From VMDH01 sp038108875 (GTDB taxonomy: Bacteria; Pseudomonadota; Gammaproteobacteria; Magnimaribacterales; D2472): a DNA stretch of 60,117 nucleotides. Below are positions 51,608-60,117 of the stretch, piece after piece. The stretch spans positions 1 to 60,117 of the forward strand of contig JAYNII010000008.1 of assembly GCA_038108875.1 (NCBI GenBank), in the 5' to 3' direction. The position numbers and the translations under genes were made by a program. The notes below the pieces were generated by a model. The model made no database searches. It worked only from the letters and a program-made list of their open reading frames with translations, and was not told where the DNA came from. Position 1 is the stretch's first letter; each line of letters begins with the position of its first letter.

Positions 51608-54600
51608 TGAAATTCTTAGATCTACTAATTGATAGGCCTAGAATATTCGTATTATTGCTTACATTTATATCTCTAGCAGGATTTATTTCCCTTAATAATC
51701 TTCCAAGACAAGAAAATCCTGAGTTAGCTCAACGATGGTCTACTGTTCAATCAGTTTATAGAGGAGCTTCTCCAATTAGGATAAATACTCAAGTATTAGA
51801 TCCGCTAGAAGCAAAATTAAGAGAAGTGCAAGAAATTGATGAAATACAATCAGTTGCATCGGAAGGTTTTGCATCGACAGCGATAGAGTTAAAGGATGAT
51901 GTCCCAAAAGAGTTAATTGAGCAAGTTTGGTCTGAAGTTCAAGATAAAATAGATCAAGCAAGATTCTTCTTGCCACCCGACGTTAATCCTCAACTGATTA
52001 GATCAAGCGGACCCCCAACAACCCTGCTTTATTCTATCAATTGGGCAGGAGAGGGAGAGGCCCCAATTATTCTCTTATCTAGATTAGCTGAGGATTTAAA
52101 AAATAGACTCGCATATAGCGGTGCTACCGATAAAACTTTTCTATACGGCGCAGCAAGTGAAGAAGTTGTGGTAGCGATTGATTCACAAAAACTCGCATTA
52201 CTTGGTTTAACCTTTAGCGAAGTTGCAAGTGTTCTGAACTCTTTTGATAATAAAAAACCAATTGGTATAAATACCTCAGGTTCATCTCAAATTCTAATCA
52301 AGTCAGAGGACAATCTAGACTCCCTCGATGAGATCAACCAAATCCCTATCAAAACTTTAGCTGACTCTGAAATTATTAGATTAGAGGACATAGCTTCCTC
52401 AATTCTGCTCCTTCCGCGTACACCCTCTGAAGAGATAGTTCTTCATAATGGTAAGCGATCTGTTCTCGTGGATATTAGAGGAGCTTTCCGTCAGAGAATG
52501 GATTCTTATGCTGATCAAATAGAGCAAACAGTTGATGAATTCCGAAAGACTATGCCTAATGAGATAACAATCTCCAAGATATATAACGAGTCACTATTTT
52601 TAGAAAATAAATTTAATGATTTATCTGTCAGTATATTCTTTGCTACCAACATTGTTATTTTATTAAGTTATTTATTATTAGGTCTGCGTTCAGCTTTAAT
52701 AGTTGGAGTGACTCTTCCTTTGACAATATTCCTAGTATTGTTTGGATGTGAGGTAGTTGGTTTGCCATTGCACCAAACGTCTATGACAGGAATTATTATT
52801 GCTTTAGGGCTCTTAATCGATAATTCAATCATAATGGTCGAAGACTATAAATTTAGAAGAAAATCCGGTCATTCCCCCAGAGCATCTGCTCATCTAAGTT
52901 TGCAGCATCTCTGGGTTCCCCTTGCAGCAGCTACTGCAACAACTGCCTTCTCATTCTTCCCAATTGTTGCTGGCAAAGGGCCTAGTGCTGAATTTGTTGG
53001 AGGCATGGGTATTACTGTCATTCTTTCAATAACAGCCTCCTTCTTTTTAGCGCTATTTGTTGTCCCTGTTTTTCTAAATCTTATTGAAAAGGTTTCTTTT
53101 TTTCAGGGAAAAGATCTCTTTATAGAAGGATACTCTAATCCAAAGCTCACAGCAGCTTACAGGAGTTTTTTAACCTGGTCTTTTACCAAACCCAAAAGAG
53201 CCATTTTGATCTCGTTTATTTTGCCAATCTTAGGTTTTTTGTTATTTCCGACGCTTAAGCAAGATTTTTTCCCTGAGCTTGATCGCCCTATGTTTAAAGT
53301 GCTAGTAGAGCTTCCTGAGAACACATCTACTGAAGGATCTGAGAACAGAATTAAGCAGTTATCGACAGAAATCAATAATTCGCTGGGGCTTGAGGTCAAA
53401 GATGAAGTATGGTTTGTTGGCAGAAAGATGCCCAGAGTCCTATATAACGTTATCGGGGGTGATTCTCCTCTTGGATCAAACAATATTGCGGAAGGTTTTT
53501 TTATGTTGAATAGCTACACCGCGATGATGGAGAGAATACCTAGCTTTGGTAAAGAATTGGCTAATCAGAATCCAGATTTAAAAATAATCACAGATAAATT
53601 TGACTCTGGTCCACCAGTTTTTGCCAGCATTGAATATAGAATTCTTGGAGATGACATCTCCATTCTTCGAGAATTGGGCCAGCAACTTGAATTAATAATT
53701 TCAAATGCACCAGATGTTTTTCTAACTAAATCAGATTTATCAGCTATCACAACAAATTTTGAATTTTCATTTAACAATGAAAATATTAGCTTAAGCCCCA
53801 TTGATGGTTCTCTGATACTAAATGAACTCTCAATTGCAAATGAAGGAAGATACGTTGGCTCATTAATTCAAGGCTCCAAGGAAATTCCGATTAAGATTTT
53901 AAGTAATAATAAAACTAATCCCTTGCAGTCCATCGAGGATTTGTCATTTCCTGGGATTTCTGAAACCCAAAACATTTCTTCATTTGGACAATTCGTTGTA
54001 ACCAGTCGTCCAAACTTTATTAATCGTTATCAAGGCATTAAACAAAATGCTGTTAGAGCGTGGATTTGGCCTGATAAGCTTGCCTCAGGTACTGAAAATC
54101 TTATCAAGGATGCAATTGCAGAGTTTGATAAAAATCTACCAGAAGGCTATAAATTAGTATTATCGGGCGAAGCAGAAGCTAGATCTAAATCTCAATCCAA
54201 TTTATTTTCCACCGCATTTCTATTTATCATACTTATTATCGTATCGCTTGTAGCTGCCTTGAATTCTTTTAGACAGGCTGCCTTAATATTGAGTGTTGCT
54301 ATTTTATGTATTGGTTTAGCATTTGTAGGTTTAACAATTGGACAAGCAAATTTTGGATTTATTGGTTTGGTAGGTGCTGTAGGGTTAATAGGTCTTTCTA
54401 TCAACGATTCAATAGTCGTACTCTCTCATATTAAAGAGGCAAATATAAATAAAGACCTTCGTCTTGAGAGTTTAATTGAGGTTGTTATTCGTTCAACGCG
54501 TCATGTCATCACAACCAGTGTAACTACCCTAGGAGGATTCTTACCTCTTTTAATAACGAGCATCTTTTTCCAACCTTTGGCTTGGGCTATGAGCGGAGGG

Positions 54601-54681
54601 ATTTTTGGGGCAACCATAATTGCCTTGTTGTATATACCTGGTGCCTATGTGTTCTCCAAGAAATTGCATTTAAAACACTAG
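51607..54681 (+). CDS. RND-family inner-membrane efflux transporter (AcrB-like)
   Basis: Proton-driven multidrug or metabolite exporter. Seen: 1024 residues with a first helix, large periplasmic domain, helices 2-6 near 340-500, second periplasmic domain, and helices 8-12 at the end. TM4 carries ALGLLIDNSIIMVEDYK with the conserved acidic residue, and the C-terminal repeat has LIGLSINDSIVVLSHIKEA. The single Asp in LIDNS in place of AcrB's DD suggests a divergent subgroup. Substrate unknown. It ends 96 bases before the convergent bamD, with no terminator seen between. Confidence 0.95.
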   Translation: MKFLDLLIDRPRIFVLLLTFISLAGFISLNNLPRQENPELAQRWSTVQSVYRGASPIRINTQVLDPLEAKLREVQEIDEIQSVASEGFASTAIELKDDVPKELIEQVWSEVQDKIDQARFFLPPDVNPQLIRSSGPPTTLLYSINWAGEGEAPIILLSRLAEDLKNRLAYSGATDKTFLYGAASEEVVVAIDSQKLALLGLTFSEVASVLNSFDNKKPIGINTSGSSQILIKSEDNLDSLDEINQIPIKTLADSEIIRLEDIASSILLLPRTPSEEIVLHNGKRSVLVDIRGAFRQRMDSYADQIEQTVDEFRKTMPNEITISKIYNESLFLENKFNDLSVSIFFATNIVILLSYLLLGLRSALIVGVTLPLTIFLVLFGCEVVGLPLHQTSMTGIIIALGLLIDNSIIMVEDYKFRRKSGHSPRASAHLSLQHLWVPLAAATATTAFSFFPIVAGKGPSAEFVGGMGITVILSITASFFLALFVVPVFLNLIEKVSFFQGKDLFIEGYSNPKLTAAYRSFLTWSFTKPKRAILISFILPILGFLLFPTLKQDFFPELDRPMFKVLVELPENTSTEGSENRIKQLSTEINNSLGLEVKDEVWFVGRKMPRVLYNVIGGDSPLGSNNIAEGFFMLNSYTAMMERIPSFGKELANQNPDLKIITDKFDSGPPVFASIEYRILGDDISILRELGQQLELIISNAPDVFLTKSDLSAITTNFEFSFNNENISLSPIDGSLILNELSIANEGRYVGSLIQGSKEIPIKILSNNKTNPLQSIEDLSFPGISETQNISSFGQFVVTSRPNFINRYQGIKQNAVRAWIWPDKLASGTENLIKDAIAEFDKNLPEGYKLVLSGEAEARSKSQSNLFSTAFLFIILIIVSLVAALNSFRQAALILSVAILCIGLAFVGLTIGQANFGFIGLVGAVGLIGLSINDSIVVLSHIKEANINKDLRLESLIEVVIRSTRHVITTSVTTLGGFLPLLITSIFFQPLAWAMSGGIFGATIIALLYIPGAYVFSKKLHLKH

Positions 54682-54777
54682 ATTCTTTTTGATTGCTTTG
54701 ATCACATTGCATGGATGTTGTTTTAGTTCAAGGTTATTGCCTATGAATTCTCTGGCATGAGGGGCCAGTCAATTAGG

Positions 54778-55596
54778 TTAAGATTTTGGAGCTGGGGTAT
54801 TCTCTCTGCTAAATGGCCAAAAAGAAAATCTCTGATCTTCCCCATCTTGATTATCTTCTATCCCAAAGTTTTCGGCGATTATTAGATCAATGTCTTTTTC
54901 TAATTGAAGATATTCCATTTCCCTGTAGCAGGTTTTTAGAATCTGAAGAGCTTTAAGGTTTTCACTGGAATTAGGGATATTTTCTATGACGTATTTAGCT
55001 CTCCTTATTGCTGCCACATAAGCTCCTCTTCTTACATAATATTCTGCAGCGCTTAATTCACTTTGAGCTATTAGATTTCTAATAAAAATAAGCCTTTGTT
55101 GAGCATAAGGCGAATATTGGCTGCTAGGAAATCTTGTAAGAAATTCAGTCAACTCTGCAAACGATTGTTTGGCTCCGCTTACGTCTCTCTTTGCAAGGTC
55201 TGCACCAAAAAGTCTTACCAATAAAGTTTTATCTCTTGTATAGCTAGCGAGTCCCCTCATGAAATAAGCATAATCAATGTTGGGATGTCTTGGATGAAGT
55301 CTTATAAATCTTTCTGCAGCAGAGTGAGAAGCCTCATCATCTCCGTTCATATAATGAGCATAAATTAATTCAGATTGAGCTTGTTCAGCATATCTTCCAA
55401 ATGGATACCTGGCTTCTATCATCTCTAATGCCTCAATTGCAGAGAAGAAATTTTTAGCGCGCATTCTAGATTGTGCTAGCTCATAATAAACTTGTTCCGG
55501 CTGCTCTACCTCTTTAGTATCCTTGCTGCATGATGCAAACCATAGAGTTGAGATGCAAATTGCACACGCAAAAATTGTATGTTTGAAGTTTAGCAT
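54778..55596 (-). CDS. bamD: Outer-membrane assembly lipoprotein BamD
   Basis: Essential lipoprotein of the BAM complex. Seen: signal peptide with lipobox ASC (WFASCSK), then tetratricopeptide repeats: YYELAQSRMRAKNFFSAIEALEMI, RYPFGRYAEQAQSELIYAHY and FIRLHPRHPNIDYAYFMRGLA, all typical. Start at 55596 (272 residues) puts the signal peptide at the N terminus; the ATG at 55623 would add nine residues. Divergent from rluD. Confidence 0.93.
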   Translation of the reverse strand: MLNFKHTIFACAICISTLWFASCSKDTKEVEQPEQVYYELAQSRMRAKNFFSAIEALEMIEARYPFGRYAEQAQSELIYAHYMNGDDEASHSAAERFIRLHPRHPNIDYAYFMRGLASYTRDKTLLVRLFGADLAKRDVSGAKQSFAELTEFLTRFPSSQYSPYAQQRLIFIRNLIAQSELSAAEYYVRRGAYVAAIRRAKYVIENIPNSSENLKALQILKTCYREMEYLQLEKDIDLIIAENFGIEDNQDGEDQRFSFWPFSRENTPAPKS

Positions 55597-55603
55597 TGTG
55601 GAG

Positions 55604-55614
55604 TATTGTACAAT
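55604..55614. promoter_or_regulatory. Palindromic ATTGTACAAT, possible two-way -10 between bamD and rluD
   Basis: ATTGTACAAT (55605-55614) offers TACAAT on each strand. Toward bamD it would start transcription almost at the ATG; toward rluD near 55621. Clear -35 elements are lacking, so this is tentative. Confidence 0.3.
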
Positions 55615-55664
55615 CAATGGCATTGCAAGAGCGATTAAATAGGTAATTAAATTAGTTTTCTGGT

Positions 55665-56591
55665 ATGAAATTAAAAAAAATTATAGATGAAAATATGGCT
55701 GGAGAAAGATTGGATAAATCTGCAAGTTTGATCTGGCAGGATTATTCAAGAACTGTTATAAAAAAATGGATCGAAGATGGTAGAGTCTTAATCAATGGCG
55801 AGCTCTCAAAACCAAAAGATAAAATCTTTGAAGGTGATGAAATCACAATGGAACCTGGAGTTCTTAGAGAAGAATCATGGGAGCCCCAAGATTTACCCTT
55901 AAATATTATTTGTGAGCACGAGCATTTCATTGTTATTAATAAGCCCGCTAATTTAGTTGTTCATCCCGGCGCAGGAATTGCTTCTGGAACTTTAGCCAAT
56001 GCTTTAGCTTTTCACTTTGATGAGTTAATGGCTCTTCCAAGAAACGGAATTGTTCAAAGATTAGATAAAGACACTTCAGGGATTATGGTTGTTGCTCGAA
56101 CTGCTAAATTCCACAAGTCTATTATTTCCCAACTCCACGATAGAGAGGTATTTAAAGCTTACAAAGCAATTGTTTTTGGTGAGGTTAAAGCTACAAGACA
56201 TTTCAATGGACCGATTGCAAGAGATCCAAAAATTAGAACCAGGATGAAAATTAGCGAGCAAGGACGAGAGGCTTACACATCTATTTTTCCAAATTTAGCA
56301 AAAAATGGGTTTTCTTCTATAGATGTTCAAATTGCTACTGGCAGAACACATCAGATTAGGGTTCATCTTTGCGAGGCTGGATTACCTATTGTTGGAGATC
56401 AACTTTATAAGCATAAATCTTTGAATCCTATTTTATTTAATTCGTCTTTACTTAGAATTGCCTCTGAGTTTTCAAGGCAGGCGCTTCATGCTTACCAAAT
56501 AAAATTTAAGGATCCTTTGGGTAACTGCATTGACTTAACAGCAGATATTCCAGAGGATTTTCAAGAACTTCAAGATCAGTTATTTCTTTAA
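55665..56591 (+). CDS. rluD: 23S rRNA pseudouridine synthase RluD
   Basis: Makes pseudouridines 1911, 1915 and 1917 in helix 69. Seen: N-terminal S4 domain (RLDKSASLIWQDYSRTVIKKWI), INKPANLVVHPG, catalytic D134 in QRLDKDTSG (usual HRLDKDTSG), and RTHQIRVHL. 308 residues. RlmH at 25776 then methylates one of these same pseudouridines. In many relatives bamD and rluD are divergent neighbours, as here. Confidence 0.94.
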   Translation: MKLKKIIDENMAGERLDKSASLIWQDYSRTVIKKWIEDGRVLINGELSKPKDKIFEGDEITMEPGVLREESWEPQDLPLNIICEHEHFIVINKPANLVVHPGAGIASGTLANALAFHFDELMALPRNGIVQRLDKDTSGIMVVARTAKFHKSIISQLHDREVFKAYKAIVFGEVKATRHFNGPIARDPKIRTRMKISEQGREAYTSIFPNLAKNGFSSIDVQIATGRTHQIRVHLCEAGLPIVGDQLYKHKSLNPILFNSSLLRIASEFSRQALHAYQIKFKDPLGNCIDLTADIPEDFQELQDQLFL

Positions 56592-56599
56592 GTAATTTA

Positions 56600-56627
56600 T
56601 TGTTTTTATTAATAAATAATGTATAAA
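56600..56627 (+). promoter_or_regulatory. Predicted ilvB promoter
   Basis: TTGTTT (56600-56605), 16 bases, TATAAA (56622-56627). The start near 56634 leaves about 17 leader bases, too few for a leader-peptide attenuator. Confidence 0.45.
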
Positions 56628-56650
56628 CAACCGATATTGTTTTTGATCTA

Positions 56651-58387
56651 ATGAAATTTTCAGGTGGAGACTTATTAATGCGCGCTCTCAAAGATGAGGG
56701 TGTGAAATACATTTTTGGATATCCTGGAGGAGCTGCACTACATATTTATGATGCCTTGTTTAACCAAAAACACATAGAACATATTCTTGTAAGACATGAG
56801 CAAGGAGCAACGCATGCAGCAGATGGTTTCGCAAGAGCATCTGGAAAAGCTGGAGTCGTTTTAGTAACTTCTGGACCAGGTGCAACAAATGCAATTACTG
56901 GGCTTGCTACTGCTTTTATGGATTCTGTTCCTCTCATCGTAATTTCTGGACAGGTCCAAAGTCATTTAATAGGCACTGATTCATTTCAAGAAACAGATAT
57001 GATCGGCATCTCCCGCCCTATAGTTAAGCATAGTTATATTGTTAACTGTGCTGAAGATATTCCTAAAATTGTGCAAGAAGCCTTTTATATTGCAACTAGC
57101 GGTAGACCTGGGCCTGTAGTTATAGATATTCCTAAAGACATGACTGATCCAAATAAAAAATTTGAATACAAGAAACCAAAATCTATAAACATAAGATCCT
57201 ATAAACCTAAAGTTGACCCCCATCCTGGACAAATAAAAAAGGCTGCAAGAGCTTTATTATCCTCTGAGAGACCAGTTATTTATGCTGGAGGAGGCGTTAT
57301 TCATGGAAATGCTAGCAAAGAATTGTGTGCGTTAAACAAACTAGTTAAAGCCCCAATAACCAACACTCTTATGGGTCTTGGATCTTACCCTCCAAAAGAC
57401 AATTTATTTTTAGGAATGCTTGGCATGCACGGTACCTATGAAGCAAACATGGCAATGCACCATGCTGATTTAATTTTAGCAATTGGGGCAAGATTTGATG
57501 ATCGAATCACAAATACGCCTGCTTTGTTTGCACCTAATGCAAAAATTATTCATATTGATGTAGACCCTGCTTCAATTTCTAAAATTATTAAAGCAGATAT
57601 TCCCATTGTTGGTCAGGTAAGAGAATCCCTTTCGGCACTTATTAAAGAAATTAAGAAATCAAAAATTAAGATTGATTCTGAAGCAATAGATCTGTGGGTT
57701 TCTCAAATTAAACAATGGAAATCTCAGTATGGTCTGAACCATGATTTATGGAAGAAGACAAAAAAGAATGAAAAAATATTGCCCCAAGTAGTTGTTCAAG
57801 AGCTTTATAAGGTTACTAATGGAGATGCTTGGGTAACCTCAGATGTTGGACAGCACCAAATGTTTGTGGCCCAGTACTATAAGTTTAATAAACCAAGGCG
57901 TTGGGTAAATTCAGGTGGTTTAGGAACCATGGGTTTTGGGTTGCCTGCTGCCATAGGTGTTAAGTTCGCATTTCCTAACGATGAGGTTGTTTGTGTTACT
58001 GGTGAAGGGAGCATTCAGATGTGTATTCAGGAATTATCTACCTGCTTGCAATATGGAATAAACATCAAAATTGTAAATATTAATAATCAAGCGCTAGGGA
58101 TGGTAAAACAATGGCAAGATATGATTTATGACAAACGACACTCTGCGAGTACCTACCAAAATTCATTACCTGATTTTGTAAAGTTAACTCAAGCATATGG
58201 ACATGTTGGGTTTAAGGTTACTAAGCATGAAGAATTAGCAAAAGTTTTTAAAAAAGCTTTTGCCCTAAAAAATAAATTAGTTTTTATTGATGTTTATGTA
58301 GATCCCTCTGAACATGTTTACCCAATGTTGATTTCACCTAATGGCAGTATGAAAGATATGTGGATTGGTAAAAATAAAAAAGCATGA
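56651..58387 (+). CDS. ilvB: Acetolactate synthase, large (catalytic) subunit
   Basis: ThDP-dependent enzyme for the first common step in valine, leucine and isoleucine synthesis. Seen: GYPGGAALHIYDALF, cofactor-activating E50 in VRHEQGATHAADG, ARFDDRITNTP, and the ThDP/Mg motif beginning TGEGSIQMCIQEL with the later NNQ. The GEGS form instead of GDGS is common in this family. 578 residues. Overlaps ilvH by four bases. Confidence 0.97.
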   Translation: MKFSGGDLLMRALKDEGVKYIFGYPGGAALHIYDALFNQKHIEHILVRHEQGATHAADGFARASGKAGVVLVTSGPGATNAITGLATAFMDSVPLIVISGQVQSHLIGTDSFQETDMIGISRPIVKHSYIVNCAEDIPKIVQEAFYIATSGRPGPVVIDIPKDMTDPNKKFEYKKPKSINIRSYKPKVDPHPGQIKKAARALLSSERPVIYAGGGVIHGNASKELCALNKLVKAPITNTLMGLGSYPPKDNLFLGMLGMHGTYEANMAMHHADLILAIGARFDDRITNTPALFAPNAKIIHIDVDPASISKIIKADIPIVGQVRESLSALIKEIKKSKIKIDSEAIDLWVSQIKQWKSQYGLNHDLWKKTKKNEKILPQVVVQELYKVTNGDAWVTSDVGQHQMFVAQYYKFNKPRRWVNSGGLGTMGFGLPAAIGVKFAFPNDEVVCVTGEGSIQMCIQELSTCLQYGINIKIVNINNQALGMVKQWQDMIYDKRHSASTYQNSLPDFVKLTQAYGHVGFKVTKHEELAKVFKKAFALKNKLVFIDVYVDPSEHVYPMLISPNGSMKDMWIGKNKKA

Positions 58388-58872
58388 AAAGAACTTTAGT
58401 AGTTTTAATAGAAAATAAGCCGGGGGCTCTAGCTAGAATTGTCGGGTTATTCCACCAAAGAGGCTACAACATAGATAGTCTAAATGTTGCGCCAGTATTT
58501 GATGGCTCATACTCCAGAATGACTGTTACTACTCAAGGAACTGAAAACGTAGTTGAACAAATTACAAAACAAATTAATAAACTTATAGATGTGATAAAGG
58601 TTGATGACATAACTGAAGGCTCTCATCATGAAATCGAGTTTGTTTTGATAAAGCTCCTAACCAAAGATTTTAATAAAACTTTCAGAAGCAAACTTAAAAA
58701 TCTTTTGCATCATATCATTGAGCAAGATGAGTCTAATGTTGTTATAGGAATAGCAGGAAATTCCGTAATAGTTGATGAGTTCTTGCTTTCATTAAGCTAT
58801 AAAAGCATTATTGAAATCAGTCGTTCAGGGTGTATAGGAATGCACAAATCAGAAAAATATTTAACTATTTAG
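58384..58872 (+). CDS. ilvH: Acetolactate synthase, small (regulatory) subunit
   Basis: ACT-domain subunit that activates IlvB and confers valine feedback. Seen: VLIENKPGALARIVGLFHQRGYNIDSLNVAP, the ACT domain signature (split across residues 6-36), and a C-terminal ferredoxin-like domain. 162 residues. Overlap of four bases with ilvB and a gap of eight bases before the ilvC start. Confidence 0.95.
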   Translation: MKRTLVVLIENKPGALARIVGLFHQRGYNIDSLNVAPVFDGSYSRMTVTTQGTENVVEQITKQINKLIDVIKVDDITEGSHHEIEFVLIKLLTKDFNKTFRSKLKNLLHHIIEQDESNVVIGIAGNSVIVDEFLLSLSYKSIIEISRSGCIGMHKSEKYLTI

Positions 58873-58880
58873 GTAGACAA

Positions 58881-59921
58881 ATGAGAATATATTACGATGC
58901 AGATGCTAACTTAGAACTGATACAAAGCATGAAAGTTGCAATTATTGGTTATGGTTCTCAAGGCCATGCCCACGCAAATAATTTGCACGATTCTGGAGTA
59001 AGTGTTGTTGTTGGTCTGAGACAAGGTTCTTCTTCATGGAAAAAGGCTGAAAGTGCAGGACTTCAAGTAAAAGAAGTGGGCGAAGCTGTCAAAGAAGCTG
59101 ACTTTGTAATGGTTCTAGCGCCAGACGAATTTCAGCAAAATATTTTCGACACTCAGATAAAAAATAATTTAAAAAAGAATGCTGTTTTGGGTTTTGCCCA
59201 TGGCTTCAATATCCATTTCAAGAAAATTGTTCCCTCTAGAGAGAATTCAGTTGTTATGATTGCTCCAAAGGGCCCTGGGCATACTGTAAGAAGTACCTAT
59301 AAGAATGGAGGAGGAGTTCCATCCTTGGTGGCTGTATATCAGGAGTCTTTAGACAAAAATGTATCCGGGTTGGATATTGCATTATCTTATGCAAAAGCTA
59401 ATGGAGGCACCAGAGCTGGAGTTTTGCACACTTCATTTAAAGAAGAGACAGAGACTGATCTCTTTGGAGAGCAAGCAGTTCTTTGTGGAGGTTTAACTGC
59501 TTTGATTAGAGCAGGGTATGAAACCCTTGTTGAAGCAGGTTACAGCAAAGAGATGGCCTATTTTGAATGCTTGCATGAAACAAAGCTAATAGTTGATCTT
59601 ATCTATGAAGGTGGTATTTCAAATATGCATTATTCTATCTCTAATACCGCTGAATTTGGAGACTATGTAAGTGGTAAAAGGGTAATTGGAGATTCTTCAA
59701 AAGCAGCAATGAAAGAAATTCTTGCAGAGATTCAATCAGGAGAATTTGCGGATAATTTTCTAGACGATTGCAGAAAAAGTAATGATGCCTCCGGAGGCCC
59801 TATAATGAAGGAGCATAGAGAAAAACTAGCTAATCATTCGATAGAAAAAGTTGGAGAAAATATAAGATCGCAAATGAAATTTCTAGGGAAAGAAAAGCTT
59901 GTTGATAAAGCGAAAAATTAA
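58881..59921 (+). CDS. ilvC: Ketol-acid reductoisomerase
   Basis: NADPH/Mg enzyme that isomerises and reduces acetolactate. Seen: Rossmann GYGSQGHAHANN, GLRQGSSSW loop, APKGPGHTVRSTY, and DLFGEQAVLCGGL. The ATG at 58881 is chosen because AGGT lies six bases before it and the N terminus MRIYYDADANLELI is typical; an upstream in-frame ATG at 58830 lies inside ilvH. 346 residues, class I size. Confidence 0.97.
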   Translation: MRIYYDADANLELIQSMKVAIIGYGSQGHAHANNLHDSGVSVVVGLRQGSSSWKKAESAGLQVKEVGEAVKEADFVMVLAPDEFQQNIFDTQIKNNLKKNAVLGFAHGFNIHFKKIVPSRENSVVMIAPKGPGHTVRSTYKNGGGVPSLVAVYQESLDKNVSGLDIALSYAKANGGTRAGVLHTSFKEETETDLFGEQAVLCGGLTALIRAGYETLVEAGYSKEMAYFECLHETKLIVDLIYEGGISNMHYSISNTAEFGDYVSGKRVIGDSSKAAMKEILAEIQSGEFADNFLDDCRKSNDASGGPIMKEHREKLANHSIEKVGENIRSQMKFLGKEKLVDKAKN

Positions 59922-59960
59922 TTAAAAAAATCTACCCAAAATTTACAAAACATGTACAAT
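59911..59960 (+). promoter_or_regulatory. rRNA operon promoter region
   Basis: TACAAT at 59955-59960, directly preceded by TG, followed by GC-rich GCACC, resembles rrn -10 and discriminator elements. An A/T tract at 59911-59930 looks like an UP element. The -35 at the right distance (TACCCA around 59933-59938) is poor. TTTACA at 59942-59947 is only seven bases from the -10 and cannot be the -35 for it. Confidence 0.5.
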
Positions 59961-59967
59961 GCACCTT

Positions 59968-60065
59968 CCGCCTAAAAGGCGGTTGGTTCTTTAAACATTT
60001 TTGGTTACTCGTGTGGGTGTTCAAATACGAGAAAATTTATTTTTTTTGTCTTTTGAAAAAGACAA
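59968..60065 (+). ncRNA. rRNA leader with boxA-like antitermination site and hairpins
   Basis: Seen in order: hairpin CCGCC/GGCGG (59968-59972 with 59978-59982), a boxA-like GTTCTTTAAACA (59986-59997, E. coli GCTCTTTAACA), a hairpin CTCGT/ACGAG (60008-60012 with 60027-60031) whose loop region carries GTGTGGGTG as in the E. coli rrn boxC area, and a hairpin TTGTCTTT/AAAGACAA (60046-60053 with 60058-60065) just before the 16S gene. These are the marks of an antiterminated rRNA transcript. Confidence 0.7.
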
Positions 60066-60076
60066 TTCATTGATCA

Positions 60077-60117
60077 TAATTGAAGAGTTTGATCATGGCT
60101 CAGATTGAACGCTGGCG
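60077..60117 (+). rRNA. rrs: 16S ribosomal RNA, first 41 bases
   Basis: The stretch AATTGAAGAGTTTGATCATG at 60078-60097 and the following GGCTCAGATTGAACG are the universal 5' end of bacterial 16S rRNA and match E. coli at nearly every base. The gene continues outside the window. Confidence 0.97.

Noticed and set aside
54682..54777. Terminator or small RNA between the RND gene and bamD
   Set aside because: The 96 bases contain no stem with a T run and no promising start codon with ribosome site.
58830..58880. Longer ilvC start inside ilvH
   Set aside because: The ATG at 58881 has a ribosome site and gives the typical IlvC N terminus; the extra 17 residues are ilvH in another frame.
59942..59960. 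TTTACA/TACAAT as the rrn core promoter
   Set aside because: The spacer is only seven bases, far too short for sigma-70.
1..60117. Mobile elements, phage genes, CRISPR arrays or toxin-antitoxin pairs
   Set aside because: No transposase, integrase, regular repeat array or toxin-antitoxin pair was found; all longer frames are accounted for by chromosomal families.

Overview
The window looks like a piece of a compact, AT-rich gammaproteobacterial chromosome. Gene order and protein motifs (mrdA-mrdB-mltB-dacA, leuS-lptE-holA, aroQ-accB-accC, trxA-rho, hemC-hemD, parE/parC, bamD, rluD, a class I-like ilvC, an Escherichia-like 16S start and rrn leader) all point to Gammaproteobacteria. Very short or negative intergenic distances, few Shine-Dalgarno sites and low GC suggest a streamlined marine lineage of the SAR86 type. 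That lineage is inference; the 16S is cut off after about 41 bases and cannot settle it. I see no insertion sequence, prophage, integrase, CRISPR array or plasmid gene.

Layout. 1-45: 3' half of a CAT-anticodon tRNA. 198-3796: typA and a secreted YtcJ-like amidohydrolase. 3856-3991: a 29-residue Lys/Ala/Pro-rich protein with a strong ribosome site and a strong terminator. 4045-7060: a TauD-like dioxygenase, an Old Yellow Enzyme family oxidoreductase and a TauE/SafE membrane protein. 7063-10257: divergent oxyR and katG. 10299-12917: coaD facing tolC-mutM. 13172-18985: thiC-parE-parC as one tightly coupled run. 18963-25375: argD, a DUF2244 protein, pyrophosphate-type phosphofructokinase, mpl, a LON-domain protein, an MDR oxidoreductase and a DedA protein. 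25443-32089: a cell-wall cluster rsfS-rlmH-mrdA-mrdB-mltB-dacA-D-amino acid aminotransferase. 39878 down to 32072 (minus strand): a long operon-like run of an orphan DsbD N-terminal domain, aroQ, accB, accC, leuS, a CrtC/AttH-like protein, lptE and holA. 39920-46877: esterase, fused ABC ATPase, ilvD, hemB, trxA, rho. 49017 down to 46870: rsmD-hemC-hemD. 49027-54681: flavin reductase, DUF4399, TetR regulator and an RND pump. 55596-60117: bamD, rluD, ilvB-ilvH-ilvC, then the promoter/leader and first bases of a 16S rRNA gene.

How the genes fit together. Peptidoglycan and envelope building is prominent (mrdA, mrdB, mltB, dacA, D-amino acid aminotransferase, mpl, lptE, bamD, tolC). Haem genes (hemB, hemC, hemD), branched-chain amino acid genes (ilvB, ilvH, ilvC, ilvD), and type IV topoisomerase are complete as sets or subsets.

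The most informative non-coding signal is a palindromic operator of about 24 bp. It occurs twice between the TetR gene and the RND pump genes (50508-50560) and once, with only the central base changed, upstream of the unlinked tolC gene (13066-13092). In all three copies a -35 hexamer sits in the same place in the palindrome and is followed by 16 bp and a -10. This predicts that one TetR protein co-ordinates the inner-membrane pump, its adaptor and an outer-membrane channel encoded 37 kb away. Other points worth a second look are the tiny KPAAK protein, the stand-alone DsbD-alpha domain sitting where full dsbD usually lies, the absence of a thiamin riboswitch before thiC, and frequent 3' overlaps between convergent genes.
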